A stretch of DNA of 64,000 nt. Source: CAMFLJ01 sp963702555 (GTDB taxonomy: Bacteria; Actinomycetota; Acidimicrobiia; Acidimicrobiales; Acidimicrobilacustridaceae). Of this stretch, positions 17,157 to 25,418 are shown in pieces. The stretch spans positions 496,001 to 560,000 of the forward strand of contig CAVPCW010000006.1 of assembly GCA_963702555.1 (NCBI GenBank), read 5' to 3'. The position numbers and the translations under genes are program-made. Numbering within the stretch: the first letter of the stretch is position 1; each line of letters starts with the position of its first letter. The notes below the pieces were generated by a model. It made no database searches. It was given only the letters and a program-made list of their open reading frames with translations, and was not told the DNA's origin.

Positions 17157-18038
17157 TTGGACGTCACCTTCTACGGAGTGCGGGGTTCCACCCCGTGCGC
17201 CGGCGACAGCACGGCCCGCTATGGCGGGAACACGTCGTGCGTCGTTCTCACCGAACCCGGCCACGAACCGATCCTGTTCGACCTCGGCACGGGCCTGCGC
17301 TACTTCGGCCAGGCCTGCCCGTCGAACCAGCCTCTCGTGGCCCACGCCCTGGTCACCCACCTCCACTGGGACCACGTCCAGGGCCTTCCGTTCTGCCCGC
17401 CGCTGCTGTGTGGCGGGTCGAAGCTCGAGGTCTACGGCCCCGCCCACGACGGCGTGGGGTTCGCCGAGGCCTTCGACCAGCTCATGCGGCCGCCGTTCTT
17501 CCCCGTGCGGGCCCACGAGCTCGGCAGCGACATCCGCTTCTCCACCCTCGACCCGGGCGCCCGAATCGAGATCGCCGGGGCCGCTGTCACCACGGCCTAC
17601 GTGCCCCACACCGACACCACCTTCGGCTACCGGGTCGAGCGCAACGGCGTGTCGGTCGCCTACGTGAGCGACCACCAGCAGCCCACCGACCCCACCCACA
17701 TCGATCCGGGCGTGCTCGAGCTGTGCCGGGGCGTCGACCTGTTGATCCACGATGCCCAGTACACCGAGGCCGAGTTCGCGGCGAAGTCCACCTGGGGCCA
17801 CTGCACGATCGAGTACGCCGTCCACGTGGCCGCCGAGGCCGGCGCCAAGCGCCTGGCGCTGTTCCACCACGACCCCGAGCACGACGACGACACCATCGAC
17901 CTGCTGCAGTTCGCCGCCGCGTCGTCGGGCTCCCGTCGGGGCCTGCGTCAGGTCGTGGCCGCATCCGAGGGCATGCGCATCTCCCTCGACAGCGCGCCGG
18001 CCCAGGTGCCCGCCGCCTCGGCCGCCGGCCGGGCCTAA
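17157..18038 (+). CDS. Metallo-beta-lactamase fold hydrolase
   Basis: The protein starts DVTFYGVRGSTPCAGDSTAR, the usual opening of a phosphodiesterase/RNase Z-like MBL subgroup. It carries HLHWDHVQG near residue 90 (HxHxDH), PHTDTTFGYRV, VSDHQQP and a final LALFHHDPEHDDD metal region. Such proteins are Zn-dependent phosphodiesterases or lactonases of unknown substrate. I prefer a TTG start preceded by GGGGGAGG because homologous sequence begins there; an upstream ATG at 17082 would add 25 non-homologous residues. Three genes follow closely on the same strand. Confidence 0.75.
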   Translation: MDVTFYGVRGSTPCAGDSTARYGGNTSCVVLTEPGHEPILFDLGTGLRYFGQACPSNQPLVAHALVTHLHWDHVQGLPFCPPLLCGGSKLEVYGPAHDGVGFAEAFDQLMRPPFFPVRAHELGSDIRFSTLDPGARIEIAGAAVTTAYVPHTDTTFGYRVERNGVSVAYVSDHQQPTDPTHIDPGVLELCRGVDLLIHDAQYTEAEFAAKSTWGHCTIEYAVHVAAEAGAKRLALFHHDPEHDDDTIDLLQFAAASSGSRRGLRQVVAASEGMRISLDSAPAQVPAASAAGRA

Positions 18039-18050
18039 GCTCCACCGCTC

Positions 18051-18551
18051 GTGAGCGAACTTCCCGAGCAGACCCCGACCTTCGACACCGCCAAGTTCCG
18101 CCAGGTGCTGGGGCATTTCCCCACCGGCGTCACGGTGATCACCGCCATCAACGACGGCGTGCCGGTGGGCATGGCCATCGGCTCGTTCGCGTCGCTGTCG
18201 CTCGATCCGCCCGAGGTGCTGTTCTGCCCGGCGAAGGCCTCGAGCAGCTGGCCGAAGATCCAGTCCGCCGGCAAGTTCTGCGTGAACATCCTCGCCGAGG
18301 ACCAGGAGGACGTGAGCCGCGTGTTCGCGTCGAAGGCCGTCGACAAGTTCGCCGAGATCGGCTGGCGCCGTTCGGGCAACGGCTCGCCGATCATCGAGGG
18401 CGTGCTCGCCTACATCGACTGCGACATCCACGCCGTGCTCGACGGTGGCGACCACGACATCGTGATCGGCATCGTCTCCGATCTCGAGGTGAAGCACGAG
18501 GGCGGCCCGCTCGTGTTCTTCCGTGGCGGCTACGGCCGCGTCACCTTCTAG
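18051..18551 (+). CDS. Flavin reductase-like FMN-binding protein
   Basis: This 166-residue protein of the flavin reductase (HpaC/NtaB-like) family starts at GTG. It has FRQVLGHFPTGVTVITAIND, then GMAIGSFASLSLDPPEVLFC and KFCVNILAEDQEDVSRVFAS, the usual FMN- and NAD(P)H-binding blocks. Such enzymes supply reduced flavin to two-component monooxygenases, but no partner monooxygenase is adjacent. The two LLM oxidoreductases 1 kb downstream use F420 in most homologues and are not obvious partners. Confidence 0.82.
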   Translation: MSELPEQTPTFDTAKFRQVLGHFPTGVTVITAINDGVPVGMAIGSFASLSLDPPEVLFCPAKASSSWPKIQSAGKFCVNILAEDQEDVSRVFASKAVDKFAEIGWRRSGNGSPIIEGVLAYIDCDIHAVLDGGDHDIVIGIVSDLEVKHEGGPLVFFRGGYGRVTF

Positions 18552-18559
18552 CCCGGACG

Positions 18560-19078
18560 ATGCCGCTCTACGCGCTGGGCGACGTCGAGCCCCGCATCCA
18601 CCCGGACGCCTTCGTCCACCCCGACGCGGTCGTCATCGGCGACGTCGAGATCGGCCCCGAGTCGTCGATCTGGCCGGGTGCGGTGCTCCGGGGTGACAAC
18701 GGGGGCATCCGCATCGGGGCCCGCACCTCGATCCAGGACGGCTCGGTCATCCACTGCATCCCGGTGATCCCCACGATCGTCGGCGACGAGTGCGTGATCG
18801 GCCACATGGTCCACCTCGAGGGGTGCACGGTCGAGGACGGCTCGCTCGTCGGCAACGGCGCCGTCGTGCTCCACTTCGCCATCGTGCGCACCGGCTCGCT
18901 GGTCGGCTCCAACGCGGTGGTCACCGACCGCATGGAGGTCCCCACGGGGATGATGGCGCTCGGCGTGCCGGCCAAGCTCCGCGACGGCGGCGGCAAGCTC
19001 GGTCGCATCCGTGAGGACGCGGGCACCTACGTCGAGAAGTGCTGGCGCTACAAGAACGAGCTGCGGCGCATCGACTGA
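18560..19078 (+). CDS. Gamma-carbonic anhydrase-like hexapeptide-repeat protein
   Basis: This 172-residue left-handed beta-helix protein of the PaaY/CaiE/gamma-carbonic anhydrase family shows hexapeptide repeats in residues about 15-135: VVIGDVEIGPESSIWPGAVL, RGDNGGIRIGARTSIQDGSV, then IGHMVHLEGCTVEDGSLVG. The His residues in SVIHC, GHMVHLEG and VLHFA occupy the usual Zn-ligand positions of the trimer interface. The C-terminal helix KCWRYKNELRRID is typical. Function could be carbonic anhydrase or acyl/CoA-linked. It overlaps no neighbour but follows the flavin reductase by eight bases, suggesting cotranscription. Confidence 0.8.
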   Translation: MPLYALGDVEPRIHPDAFVHPDAVVIGDVEIGPESSIWPGAVLRGDNGGIRIGARTSIQDGSVIHCIPVIPTIVGDECVIGHMVHLEGCTVEDGSLVGNGAVVLHFAIVRTGSLVGSNAVVTDRMEVPTGMMALGVPAKLRDGGGKLGRIREDAGTYVEKCWRYKNELRRID

Positions 19079-19094
19079 GCGCCTGCGCGGCCGG

Positions 19095-19598
19095 TCAGGT
19101 GCCCGAGGCGCCGGAGCCGAGCCAATGGAACGGGCCCCACGCCAGGTTCCGCACCACCCAGAAGGCCAGGAGCACGGCGCCGGCGGCGACAGCCCAGGCC
19201 GTGGGGTGCTTCACCTTCAGCGGTGGTCGTCCGGTGCGCTCGCGCCCCTTCGACACGCCGAACCAGACGAGCCCGAGCACCACGGCGACGGCCACGAGGG
19301 CGTTGTGGTCGAGGGCCCGCAGCGGGTGCCCGGTGAGCAGCGCGTGCAGTGCCCGGGTGACGCCGCACCCCGGGCAGTCGAGACCGGTGAGCGCCTTGAA
19401 CGGGCACTGCGGGTACCAGGACGCAGTGCTGCTCGGGTCGGCGACGGCCACGTAGGCGCAGCCGGCGGCGGCGGCTCCGGCCAGCATCCAGGTCGAGCGA
19501 CGGGACGCCTTCGACCGGGTCGGGGCCTGTGAGGGCGCGCCGGGCGGCGGGGGGAGGGGAGCCTCTCCTGGGGCCGAGGACGGCGGGGCCGGCAGCAC
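19095..19598 (-). CDS. DUF2752 membrane protein
   Basis: This 167-residue protein has a Pro/Ala-rich N-terminus of about 35 residues, then hydrophobic segments WMLAGAAAAGCAYVAVA, LVAVAVVLGLVWFGV and AWAVAAGAVLLAFWVV. Between the first two stands CPGCGVTRALHALLTGHPLRAL, the hallmark of DUF2752, with a CxxC pair just outside the membrane. The function of DUF2752 is unknown; a metal or redox role for the cysteines is a guess. It converges on the carbonic anhydrase-like gene and is divergent from the LLM oxidoreductase. Confidence 0.78.
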   Translation of the reverse strand: MLPAPPSSAPGEAPLPPPPGAPSQAPTRSKASRRSTWMLAGAAAAGCAYVAVADPSSTASWYPQCPFKALTGLDCPGCGVTRALHALLTGHPLRALDHNALVAVAVVLGLVWFGVSKGRERTGRPPLKVKHPTAWAVAAGAVLLAFWVVRNLAWGPFHWLGSGASGT

Positions 19599-19657
19599 GG
19601 GGCCGAGTGTAGAGCCGAGCGAGCGGGCCGGGACGGCTCCTGCCTAGGGTGGCCCCC

Positions 19658-20540
19658 ATGGATCTCGGACGCGTCGGCGTATGGCAGTACCAGCTCGATC
19701 AGTTGCCCTCGGCCCAGGCCAAGGAGGTGGCGGCGGAGATCGAGGAGCTCGGCTACGGCGCCATCTGGCTGCCGGAGATGGTGGGGCGCGAGTCGTTCGT
19801 CAGCTCGACGCTCCTGCTGTCGGGCACCGAGCGCATCGTGGTCGCCACCGGCATCGCCGGCATCTACTCCGCGCGACGCGCTGTGCGCGAACTCGGCGCT
19901 GAACACCGTCACCGAGGCCTTCCCCGAGCGGTTCCTGCTCGGCCTCGGCGTGAGCCACCAGGTGATGGTCGAGGGCATCCGGGGCCACGACTACACCAAG
20001 CCCTATTCGAAGATGGTCGAGTACCTCGACGGCATGGACGCCGGGTTCTTCACCGCGTCGCCGCCCACCACGCCCACCCATCGGGCCCTCGCCGCCCTCG
20101 GCCCGAAGATGCTGAAGCTGGCCGCCGAGCGCACCGATGGTGCCCACCCGTACTTCATCCCCGTCGAGCACACGGCCTTCGCCCGGGAGCAGATGGGCCC
20201 CGACGCCAAGCTCTACCCGGAGCAGGCCGTGGTGCTCGAGACCGACGCGGCCAAGGCCCGTGAGATCGCTCGGGGCCACATGGCGATGTACCTCACCCTG
20301 CCGAACTACACGAACAACCTGAAGCGCTTCGGCTGGACCGACGCCGACATGGCCGACGGCGGCACCGACGCCCTCGTCGACGCCATCGTGGCCTGGGGCG
20401 ACGAGGCCGCCATCGCCGAGCGGGTCGCCGCCCACCACGCGGCCGGCGCCGACCACGTCTGCATCCAGGTCCTGCCCGCCGAGCCCACCAAGGCCCCGCT
20501 CGACGAGTGGCGCCGCCTCGCCCCCGCCCTGCTGGGCTGA
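19658..20540 (+). CDS. LLM class F420-dependent oxidoreductase, TIGR03620-like (one frameshift)
   Basis: Luciferase-like TIM-barrel oxidoreductase. The start LGRVGVWQYQLDQLPS and IEELGYGAIWLPEMVGRESF match the TIGR03620-type family, which in actinobacteria is predicted to use coenzyme F420. The frame breaks near 19880: the reading should pass from GIYSRDA to CANSALNTVTEAFPERFLLG, then LGVSHQVMVEG. The reconstructed length is about 293 residues. TAGGGT followed by seven bases and ATG indicates a leaderless transcript. A second LLM gene follows after 29 bases, so the pair probably shares an operon. Confidence 0.8.
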
Positions 20541-20569
20541 TCACGACACCACGACACACGGAGAACGCG

Positions 20570-21541
20570 ATGACCCGGCTCGGCTACCAGATCCCCAACT
20601 TCACCTACCCGGGGGTGGGCCCGGCCGAGCTGTTCGACGTCGTTGCCGCCCAGGCCGCCGCCGCCGACCGCTCCGGGTTCGACACCGTGCTGGTGATGGA
20701 CCACTTCTACCAGTTGCCCATGATCGGGCCGCCCGACCAGTACATGCTCGAGTGCTACACGCTGCTCGCCGCACTGGCCCGGGAGACGAAGAACGTGCGG
20801 CTGAGCGCACTCGTCACCGGCAACACCTACCGGGCGCCCACGCTGCTGGCCAAGGAGGTCACCACGCTCGACATCGTGTCGAACGGCCGGGCCCAGCTGG
20901 GCATCGGTGCCGGCTGGTTCGAGCTGGAGCACGACGCCCTCGGCTTCGAGTTCGGCACCTTCACCGACCGCTTCGAGAAGCTGGAGGAGGCCCTCCAGAT
21001 CATCACCGGCATGCTCGCCGGCGAGCGCCCCTCCCTCGACGGCACCCACTACACGGTGAAGGAGGCCATCAACGAGCCTCCGCCCGTCGGTCGCATCCCG
21101 ATCCTGATCGGTGGCTCGGGCGAGAAGAAGACGCTGCGCATGGTCGCCCAGTACGCCGACGAGTCGAACCTCACCTGCCCGGTCGACGAGGTGCCCCGCA
21201 AGCTCGACGCCCTGGCCGCCCACTGCCAGCGCCTCGGCCGCGATCGCAGCGAGATCACGGTGAACAAGCAGGTGATGTGCTGCATCGCCCCCACCCACGA
21301 CCAGGCGTGGGCCGAGGTCGAGCCGCTGGCCCGTCGCCTCGGCATGGACATCGCCGACCCCGCGGTGCGCGAGATCGCCGCCGGGCTGATCTTCATCGGT
21401 GGCCCCGACGAGGTCGCCGAGAAGCTGAGCGAGGTCCTCGCCAGTGGCGTCGACGGCTGGACCATCGCCTGCCCCGCCAACGGGCAGGACCCGGAGCGGG
21501 TCGAGCTGCTCGGCCAGACCGCCGCGAAGCTGCTCGCCTGA
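20570..21541 (+). CDS. LLM class F420-dependent oxidoreductase, TIGR03560-like
   Basis: This 323-residue luciferase-like barrel starts LGYQIPNFTYPGVGPAELFD and contains DRSGFDTVLVMDHFYQLP, the usual opening of TIGR03560-type F420 oxidoreductases. Further blocks are LVTGNTYRAPTLLAKEVTTL, then DIVSNGRAQLGIGAGWFELE and IPILIGGSGEKKTLRMVAQY. F420H2-dependent reduction is inferred from family membership; the substrate is unknown. A GGAGAACGCG stretch precedes the ATG. A hairpin follows the stop. Confidence 0.85.
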   Translation: MTRLGYQIPNFTYPGVGPAELFDVVAAQAAAADRSGFDTVLVMDHFYQLPMIGPPDQYMLECYTLLAALARETKNVRLSALVTGNTYRAPTLLAKEVTTLDIVSNGRAQLGIGAGWFELEHDALGFEFGTFTDRFEKLEEALQIITGMLAGERPSLDGTHYTVKEAINEPPPVGRIPILIGGSGEKKTLRMVAQYADESNLTCPVDEVPRKLDALAAHCQRLGRDRSEITVNKQVMCCIAPTHDQAWAEVEPLARRLGMDIADPAVREIAAGLIFIGGPDEVAEKLSEVLASGVDGWTIACPANGQDPERVELLGQTAAKLLA

Positions 21542-21545
21542 GGCT

Positions 21546-21564
21546 TCCGCCACCGGGTGGCGGA
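21546..21564 (+). terminator. Hairpin terminator between LLM gene and sufB
   Basis: TCCGCCAC at 21546-21553 pairs with GTGGCGGA at 21557-21564 over a three-base loop, five bases after the stop codon. No T tract follows. It separates the LLM operon from the sufB promoter. Confidence 0.55.
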
Positions 21565-21582
21565 TTCGGCGAGGGGGTTTGT

Positions 21583-21603
21583 TACTATCGCCATAGGAGA
21601 AAT
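21583..21603 (+). promoter_or_regulatory. SUF motif 1 overlapping the sufB -10 box
   Basis: ACTATCGCCATAGGAGAAAT at 21584-21603 shares 16 fixed positions out of 20 with two other sites in the window, each before a different suf transcription unit. Its core CTAT-N4-ATAG is palindromic. TACTAT at 21583-21588 is a good -10 box, so a bound regulator would block the promoter. An untranslated leader of about 65 bases ends in a CAGGAG before the sufB ATG. Confidence 0.7.
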
Positions 21604-21659
21604 TACCGGCCCTGTGGGCCGGGTCTCCGATCCCCTCACACCCTCACAGGAGCCGTCTC

Positions 21660-23063
21660 ATGGCCGCCACCGATCTCGGGCTCGATCTCGGTCGCTACAA
21701 GCTGGGCTGGAGCGACGCGGAGGACTACGTCTTCAAGCCGAAGCGCGGCCTCACCGAGGACATCATCAAGGAGATGTCCTGGATGAAGGGCGAGCCCGAC
21801 TGGATGCGGGACTACCGCCTCACGGCCTACAAGCACTTCCTGCGCCGGCCGATGCCCAACTGGGGTGGCGACATGTCGGAGATCTTCTTCGACGACATCT
21901 TCTATTACATCAAGCCCACCGACCATCAGGTCGACGCCTGGGACGAGCTCCCGGACTCCGTGAAGGAGACCTACGAGAAGCTCGGCATCCCCGAGGCGGA
22001 GCGCAAGTACCTGGCCGGCGTCACCGCCCAGTACGAGTCCGAGGTCGTGTACCACAAGAACCGTGAGGACCTCGAGGCCCAGGGCGTCATCTTCACCGAC
22101 ATGGACACCGCCCTCCGGGAGTACCCCGAGCTGGTGCGGGCCTACTTCGGCACGGTCATCCCGAAGAACGACAACAAGTTCGCCGCGCTGAACTCCTCGG
22201 TCTGGTCCGGCGGCTCGTTCATCTACGTGCCGCCCGGCGTGCACGTCGAGATGCCGCTGCAGGCCTACTTCCGCATCAACGCGGAGAACATGGGCCAGTT
22301 CGAGCGCACGCTGATCATCGCCGACGAGGGCTCCTCGGTTCACTACATCGAGGGCTGCTCGGCGCCGGTGTACACCACCGACTCGCTGCACTCCGCGGTC
22401 GTCGAGATCGTGGTGAAGCCCAGCGCCCGCGTCACCTACACGACCATCCAGAACTGGTCGAACAACGTCTTCAACCTGGTCACCAAGCGGGCCCGGGTCG
22501 AGACGGAGGGCCACATGGAGTGGATCGACGGCAACATCGGCAGCCGCCTCACCATGAAGTACCCGGCCGTCTACATGGTCGGCCCCAAGGCCTCGGGCGA
22601 GGTCCTCTCGGTGGCCTACGCCGGCCCCGGCCAGCACCAGGACGCCGGCGCCAAGATGGTGCACGCCGCCCCGGAGACCACCTCCAAGATCGTGTCCAAG
22701 TCGATCTCCAAGGACGGCGGCCGCACCTCCTACCGCGGCCTCGTGCGGGTCGAGGACGACGCCTACGGCTGCAAGAGCCACGTGCAGTGCGACGCCCTCA
22801 TCCTCGACGACGAGTCCATCTCGGACACGTTCCCGTACATGGAGGTCGGCTCCCGCGACGCGGTGATCGGCCACGAGGCCACCGTCTCCAAGGTCGCCGA
22901 CGAGCAGCTCTTCTACCTGATGAGCCGCGGCCTCTCCTCGGAGCAGGCCATGGGCATGGTCGTGAACGGCTTCATCGAGCCCATCACCCGCACCCTCCCG
23001 ATGGAGTACGCGGTCGAGTGGAGTCGCCTGATCGAGCTGCAGATGGAGGGCTCGGTCGGCTAG
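21660..23063 (+). CDS. sufB: Fe-S cluster assembly scaffold subunit SufB
   Basis: This 467-residue subunit of the SufBCD complex builds Fe-S clusters from sulfur delivered by SufS/SufU. The N-terminal part YKLGWSDAEDYVFKPKRGLT leads into the SufBD beta-helix with LNSSVWSGGSFIYVPPGVHV, EGCSAPVYTTDSLHSAVVEI, ISKDGGRTSYRGLVRVEDDA and EATVSKVADEQLFYLMSRGL. Length and order are normal for SufB. It stands alone: sufD lies about 2.9 kb downstream beyond five unrelated genes, while sufCSU is elsewhere. It has its own promoter carrying SUF motif 1 and an imperfect palindrome after the stop. Confidence 0.95.
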   Translation: MAATDLGLDLGRYKLGWSDAEDYVFKPKRGLTEDIIKEMSWMKGEPDWMRDYRLTAYKHFLRRPMPNWGGDMSEIFFDDIFYYIKPTDHQVDAWDELPDSVKETYEKLGIPEAERKYLAGVTAQYESEVVYHKNREDLEAQGVIFTDMDTALREYPELVRAYFGTVIPKNDNKFAALNSSVWSGGSFIYVPPGVHVEMPLQAYFRINAENMGQFERTLIIADEGSSVHYIEGCSAPVYTTDSLHSAVVEIVVKPSARVTYTTIQNWSNNVFNLVTKRARVETEGHMEWIDGNIGSRLTMKYPAVYMVGPKASGEVLSVAYAGPGQHQDAGAKMVHAAPETTSKIVSKSISKDGGRTSYRGLVRVEDDAYGCKSHVQCDALILDDESISDTFPYMEVGSRDAVIGHEATVSKVADEQLFYLMSRGLSSEQAMGMVVNGFIEPITRTLPMEYAVEWSRLIELQMEGSVG

Positions 23064-23090
23064 TCGCCGTCACGCTCCGAAGAGTCCCTC

Positions 23091-23141
23091 GTTCTGGTGG
23101 CGGTTTCGTGTCGGATTCCGACATCGAACCGCCACCAGAAC
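23091..23141. terminator. 25-bp near-perfect inverted repeat after sufB
   Basis: Arms 23091-23115 and 23117-23141 are complementary except for three central-side positions, with a one-base loop; the outer 15 bases (GTTCTGGTGGCGGTT) match perfectly. There is no T tract. It sits 28 bases after the sufB stop and probably ends that transcript. Confidence 0.55.
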
Positions 23142-23167
23142 CGCGTTCGGGGCCGAACGGCCCGTGA

Positions 23168-23563
23168 GTGGGAGTGGGCGCGACGGGAGCGGGTGCCGGA
23201 TCCCCGTCGACATCGGTGCCGGCCCAGGTGCTCGGCGTCGAGGTGACCCCAACGGCGGCCCGACCGGGAGAGACCTTCACCGTCACCATGACCGGATGCG
23301 CCGGTGGCGAGATCGCCGCCGGCCTCTGGGTTCCCCTGGCCGCCGACCCCGTGGTCTCGACCGGTCCCATCCCGACCAGCGGCGGCCCCGTCGTGGGCGC
23401 ACTGACCGTCCCTGTTGGCGCGGCGGCGACCGACGCGCAGGTCGTCGTCATCTGTTCCATCGACGCGGATGCGTTCGCGGTCGCCGAGGTGCAGGTCCTC
23501 GCCGCCACCACCACGACCGCACCGGCACCTGCCGTCGGCGGTCGCCCGTCGTTCACCGGCTGA
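23168..23563 (+). CDS. Hypothetical protein, possible remnant of a secreted protein
   Basis: This 131-residue reading frame starts at GTG. It has no signal peptide, but its body reads like one strand-rich extracellular domain (VLGVEVTPTAARPGETFTVT, then MTGCAGGEIAAGLW and VVVICSIDADAFAV, two cysteines) followed by a Thr-rich linker ATTTTAPAPA and the end RPSFTG. This resembles the domain-linker-tail design of actinobacterial secreted proteins and suggests that the export signal has been lost or lies in another frame. The same PxFTG ending occurs in the neocarzinostatin-like protein at 41.8 kb. Confidence 0.45.
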   Translation: MGVGATGAGAGSPSTSVPAQVLGVEVTPTAARPGETFTVTMTGCAGGEIAAGLWVPLAADPVVSTGPIPTSGGPVVGALTVPVGAAATDAQVVVICSIDADAFAVAEVQVLAATTTTAPAPAVGGRPSFTG

Positions 23564-23651
23564 GGGGCCCGCGGCGCAGGCGAACGGTTCCGGGAGGAAA
23601 ACCCGACGACCCGCGTCGGGATCACCCACTGTGCTGAGCCAAGATGGGTCC

Positions 23652-24002
23652 ATGCCGATGCGCGAGGAGTGCAAGCAGTTCGAGAGCCGGACCTACGCCA
23701 ACGGCGAGACGGTCAGGAAGTGCAACCTCGACCTGGCGCCCGAGGCGCCGTGGCGTTGCCCCGACAACTGCCCGAAGTACGAGCGGCGCCTGGCCGACGT
23801 CGACTGGCACCACGGCACGCTCGTCACCCCGCCGACGCCGCCCGAGCCCGAGGCCGAGGGCATCGCCGAGCTGCTCGACGCCGCCGAGGACATCGTCAAC
23901 GCGGCCGGCCCCGAGATCCTCGCCGAGATCGCCGCCGAGCAGTCGAAGTCGCAGGGCGCCTTCGCCCGCTTCAAGAAGCGCTTCGGCCGCGGCCGCAGCT
24001 GA
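23652..24002 (+). CDS. Small conserved Cys-containing protein
   Basis: This 116-residue protein has cysteines arranged as EECKQFESRTY, VRKCNLDLAP and WRCPDNCPKYERR in its first 50 residues, a pattern suited to a metal or Fe-S site (C-x15-C-x11-C-x3-C by my count). The second half is acidic and helical (AELLDAAEDIVNAAGPEILA) and the C-terminus is basic (FKKRFGRGRS). I know similar hypothetical proteins from actinobacteria but no function. Its location between sufB and sufD makes an Fe-S link tempting but unproven. The sequence AAGATG five bases before the ATG may act as a -10 box for a leaderless start. Confidence 0.6.
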   Translation: MPMREECKQFESRTYANGETVRKCNLDLAPEAPWRCPDNCPKYERRLADVDWHHGTLVTPPTPPEPEAEGIAELLDAAEDIVNAAGPEILAEIAAEQSKSQGAFARFKKRFGRGRS

Positions 24003-24016
24003 CGCCCCGACGGCTC

Positions 24017-24712
24017 TCAGCGCCGCCGGGCCACGAGCACCGTGTCGCGGATCGTGCGCTCCTCGCCGTCCGGACCGCGGTGCGGGCGAGGGCGGGCGTC
24101 CGCGGCCACGACCTCCCAGTCGTCATCGAGCTCGGTGGCCAGCTGTTCGGCGATGAAGAAGCGGTCGTCGCCCCACTCCTGCGACGCATCTCCCATGTCA
24201 CCCGGGTGGTGGCCGACGATCAGCAGGGTGCCGCCCGGCGCCACGGCGTCGGCGCACGCGGCATGGGCCGTCGGCCGCTCCTCCGCGGTCAGGTGGAGGT
24301 AGTGGACGGCGACGAGGTCGAACGCCCGGGCCGGGGGAGCCCACGTGACGATGTCGGCGGCCTGCCAGGTGATGCGCTCGGCGATGTCCGCCCCGGCATC
24401 CTCGGCGGCCCGTCGGCCCCGGTCGCACGCCGTCTCGGCGATGTCGACTGCGGTCACGGTCCAGCCCCGGGCGGCCAGCCAGATGGCGTCGCCACCCTCG
24501 CCGGCGCCGATGTCGAGCGCTCGCCCAGGGGCGAGTCCGGTCGCCTCGTCGACCAGCGCCGGGTTGGGGTTGCCGGTCCAGACCTGGTCGCGCTCGGCGT
24601 ACCAGCTCTCCCAGAAGGCGTGGTCGAGCACCGTGTCGGGGCCGGGCCCGTGCCCGCCTCCACCGTGCTGATGGTCGTGCGCGTGGTCGCGCTCGTGATC
24701 GTGCGTGCTCAT
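24017..24712 (-). CDS. Class I SAM-dependent methyltransferase with His-rich N-terminus
   Basis: This 231-residue protein begins with a His/Asp-rich stretch (STHDHERDHAHDHQHGGGGH), then WESWYAERDQVWTGNPNPAL, the SAM-binding motif ALDIGAGEGGDAIWLAARG near residue 65, VTAVDIAE and GGTLLIVGHHPGD. The opening 'W...RY....WTGNPN..L' is typical of small-molecule methyltransferases near thiopurine/tellurite methyltransferases. The His-rich tail may bind metal. It is divergent from an XRE-cupin regulator, with an inverted repeat between the genes, and may be its target. Confidence 0.78.
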   Translation of the reverse strand: MSTHDHERDHAHDHQHGGGGHGPGPDTVLDHAFWESWYAERDQVWTGNPNPALVDEATGLAPGRALDIGAGEGGDAIWLAARGWTVTAVDIAETACDRGRRAAEDAGADIAERITWQAADIVTWAPPARAFDLVAVHYLHLTAEERPTAHAACADAVAPGGTLLIVGHHPGDMGDASQEWGDDRFFIAEQLATELDDDWEVVAADARPRPHRGPDGEERTIRDTVLVARRR

Positions 24713-24752
24713 GGCGGCCACGGTACGGACTGGCCCTGATCACGCAACTCCT

Positions 24753-24769
24753 CTTGCGGAATCTGCAAG
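24753..24769. promoter_or_regulatory. Inverted repeat between methyltransferase and XRE-cupin genes
   Basis: CTTGC at 24753-24757 and GCAAG at 24765-24769 form a symmetric site with a seven-base spacer. It lies 41 bases upstream of one start and 20 bases upstream of the other, a suitable position for an operator of the divergent XRE-family regulator. Confidence 0.4.
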
Positions 24770-24788
24770 GTTGGACGACCATCACCGG

Positions 24789-25364
24789 ATGGCGACCGAC
24801 GACGTGGAAGCGCTCGTGCGACAGCGGCTCCGGGGGCTGCGGACCGCTCTCGGGCTGTCGCTCGACGACCTGGCGGCGCGCACCCACTTGAGCGCGTCGA
24901 CGATCAGCCGCCTCGAGACCGGCAAGCGCACGATCAGCCTCGACATGCTCGGGCCGCTGTGCGATGCCCTCCAGGTGGACATGGCGACCCTGCTCGACAC
25001 CAGCACCGACGCCGATGTGGTGATCCGACCGGTGGCGGTGACCGAGCACGGACACACCGTGTGGCCCCTCACGCGCAACCGGGGTGACAGCGGCATCCTC
25101 GCCATGAAGATGCGGATCGAGCCGGGGGAGCGGCAGCGCGAGCTCGGCGTGCACCCTGGTCACGACTGGTTCTTCGTCCTGTCCGGCACCGTCGTGCTGA
25201 CCCTCGGCGAGCGGGAGATCGTCGTGAAGCGGGGGGAGGCGGCCGAGTTCTCGACGATGACCCCACACGGCTTCACCGCCAAGGGCGGGCCGGCTGAGCT
25301 GATCACCATCTTCGATCGCGACGGCCGGCGCGCCCACCTCACCGGGCCGGGCGGGGCTGGCTAG
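24789..25364 (+). CDS. XRE-family transcriptional regulator with cupin domain
   Basis: This 191-residue protein has an N-terminal XRE helix-turn-helix at residues about 8-65 (LRTALGLSLDDLAARTHLSA, then STISRLETGKRTISLDMLGPL) and a C-terminal cupin at about 110-185 with HPGHDWFFVLSGTVVLTLGE and TPHGFTAKGGP. Such HTH-cupin proteins sense a small ligand through the cupin barrel and usually control adjacent genes. The His-rich methyltransferase is divergent from it, so it may be the target. The ATG has no evident ribosome binding site. Confidence 0.85.
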   Translation: MATDDVEALVRQRLRGLRTALGLSLDDLAARTHLSASTISRLETGKRTISLDMLGPLCDALQVDMATLLDTSTDADVVIRPVAVTEHGHTVWPLTRNRGDSGILAMKMRIEPGERQRELGVHPGHDWFFVLSGTVVLTLGEREIVVKRGEAAEFSTMTPHGFTAKGGPAELITIFDRDGRRAHLTGPGGAG

Positions 25365-25418
25365 GGTCTGGCCGTCCAGGGGGACGAGGGACCGACGATC
25401 CGCGGATCGGGATGGGGG

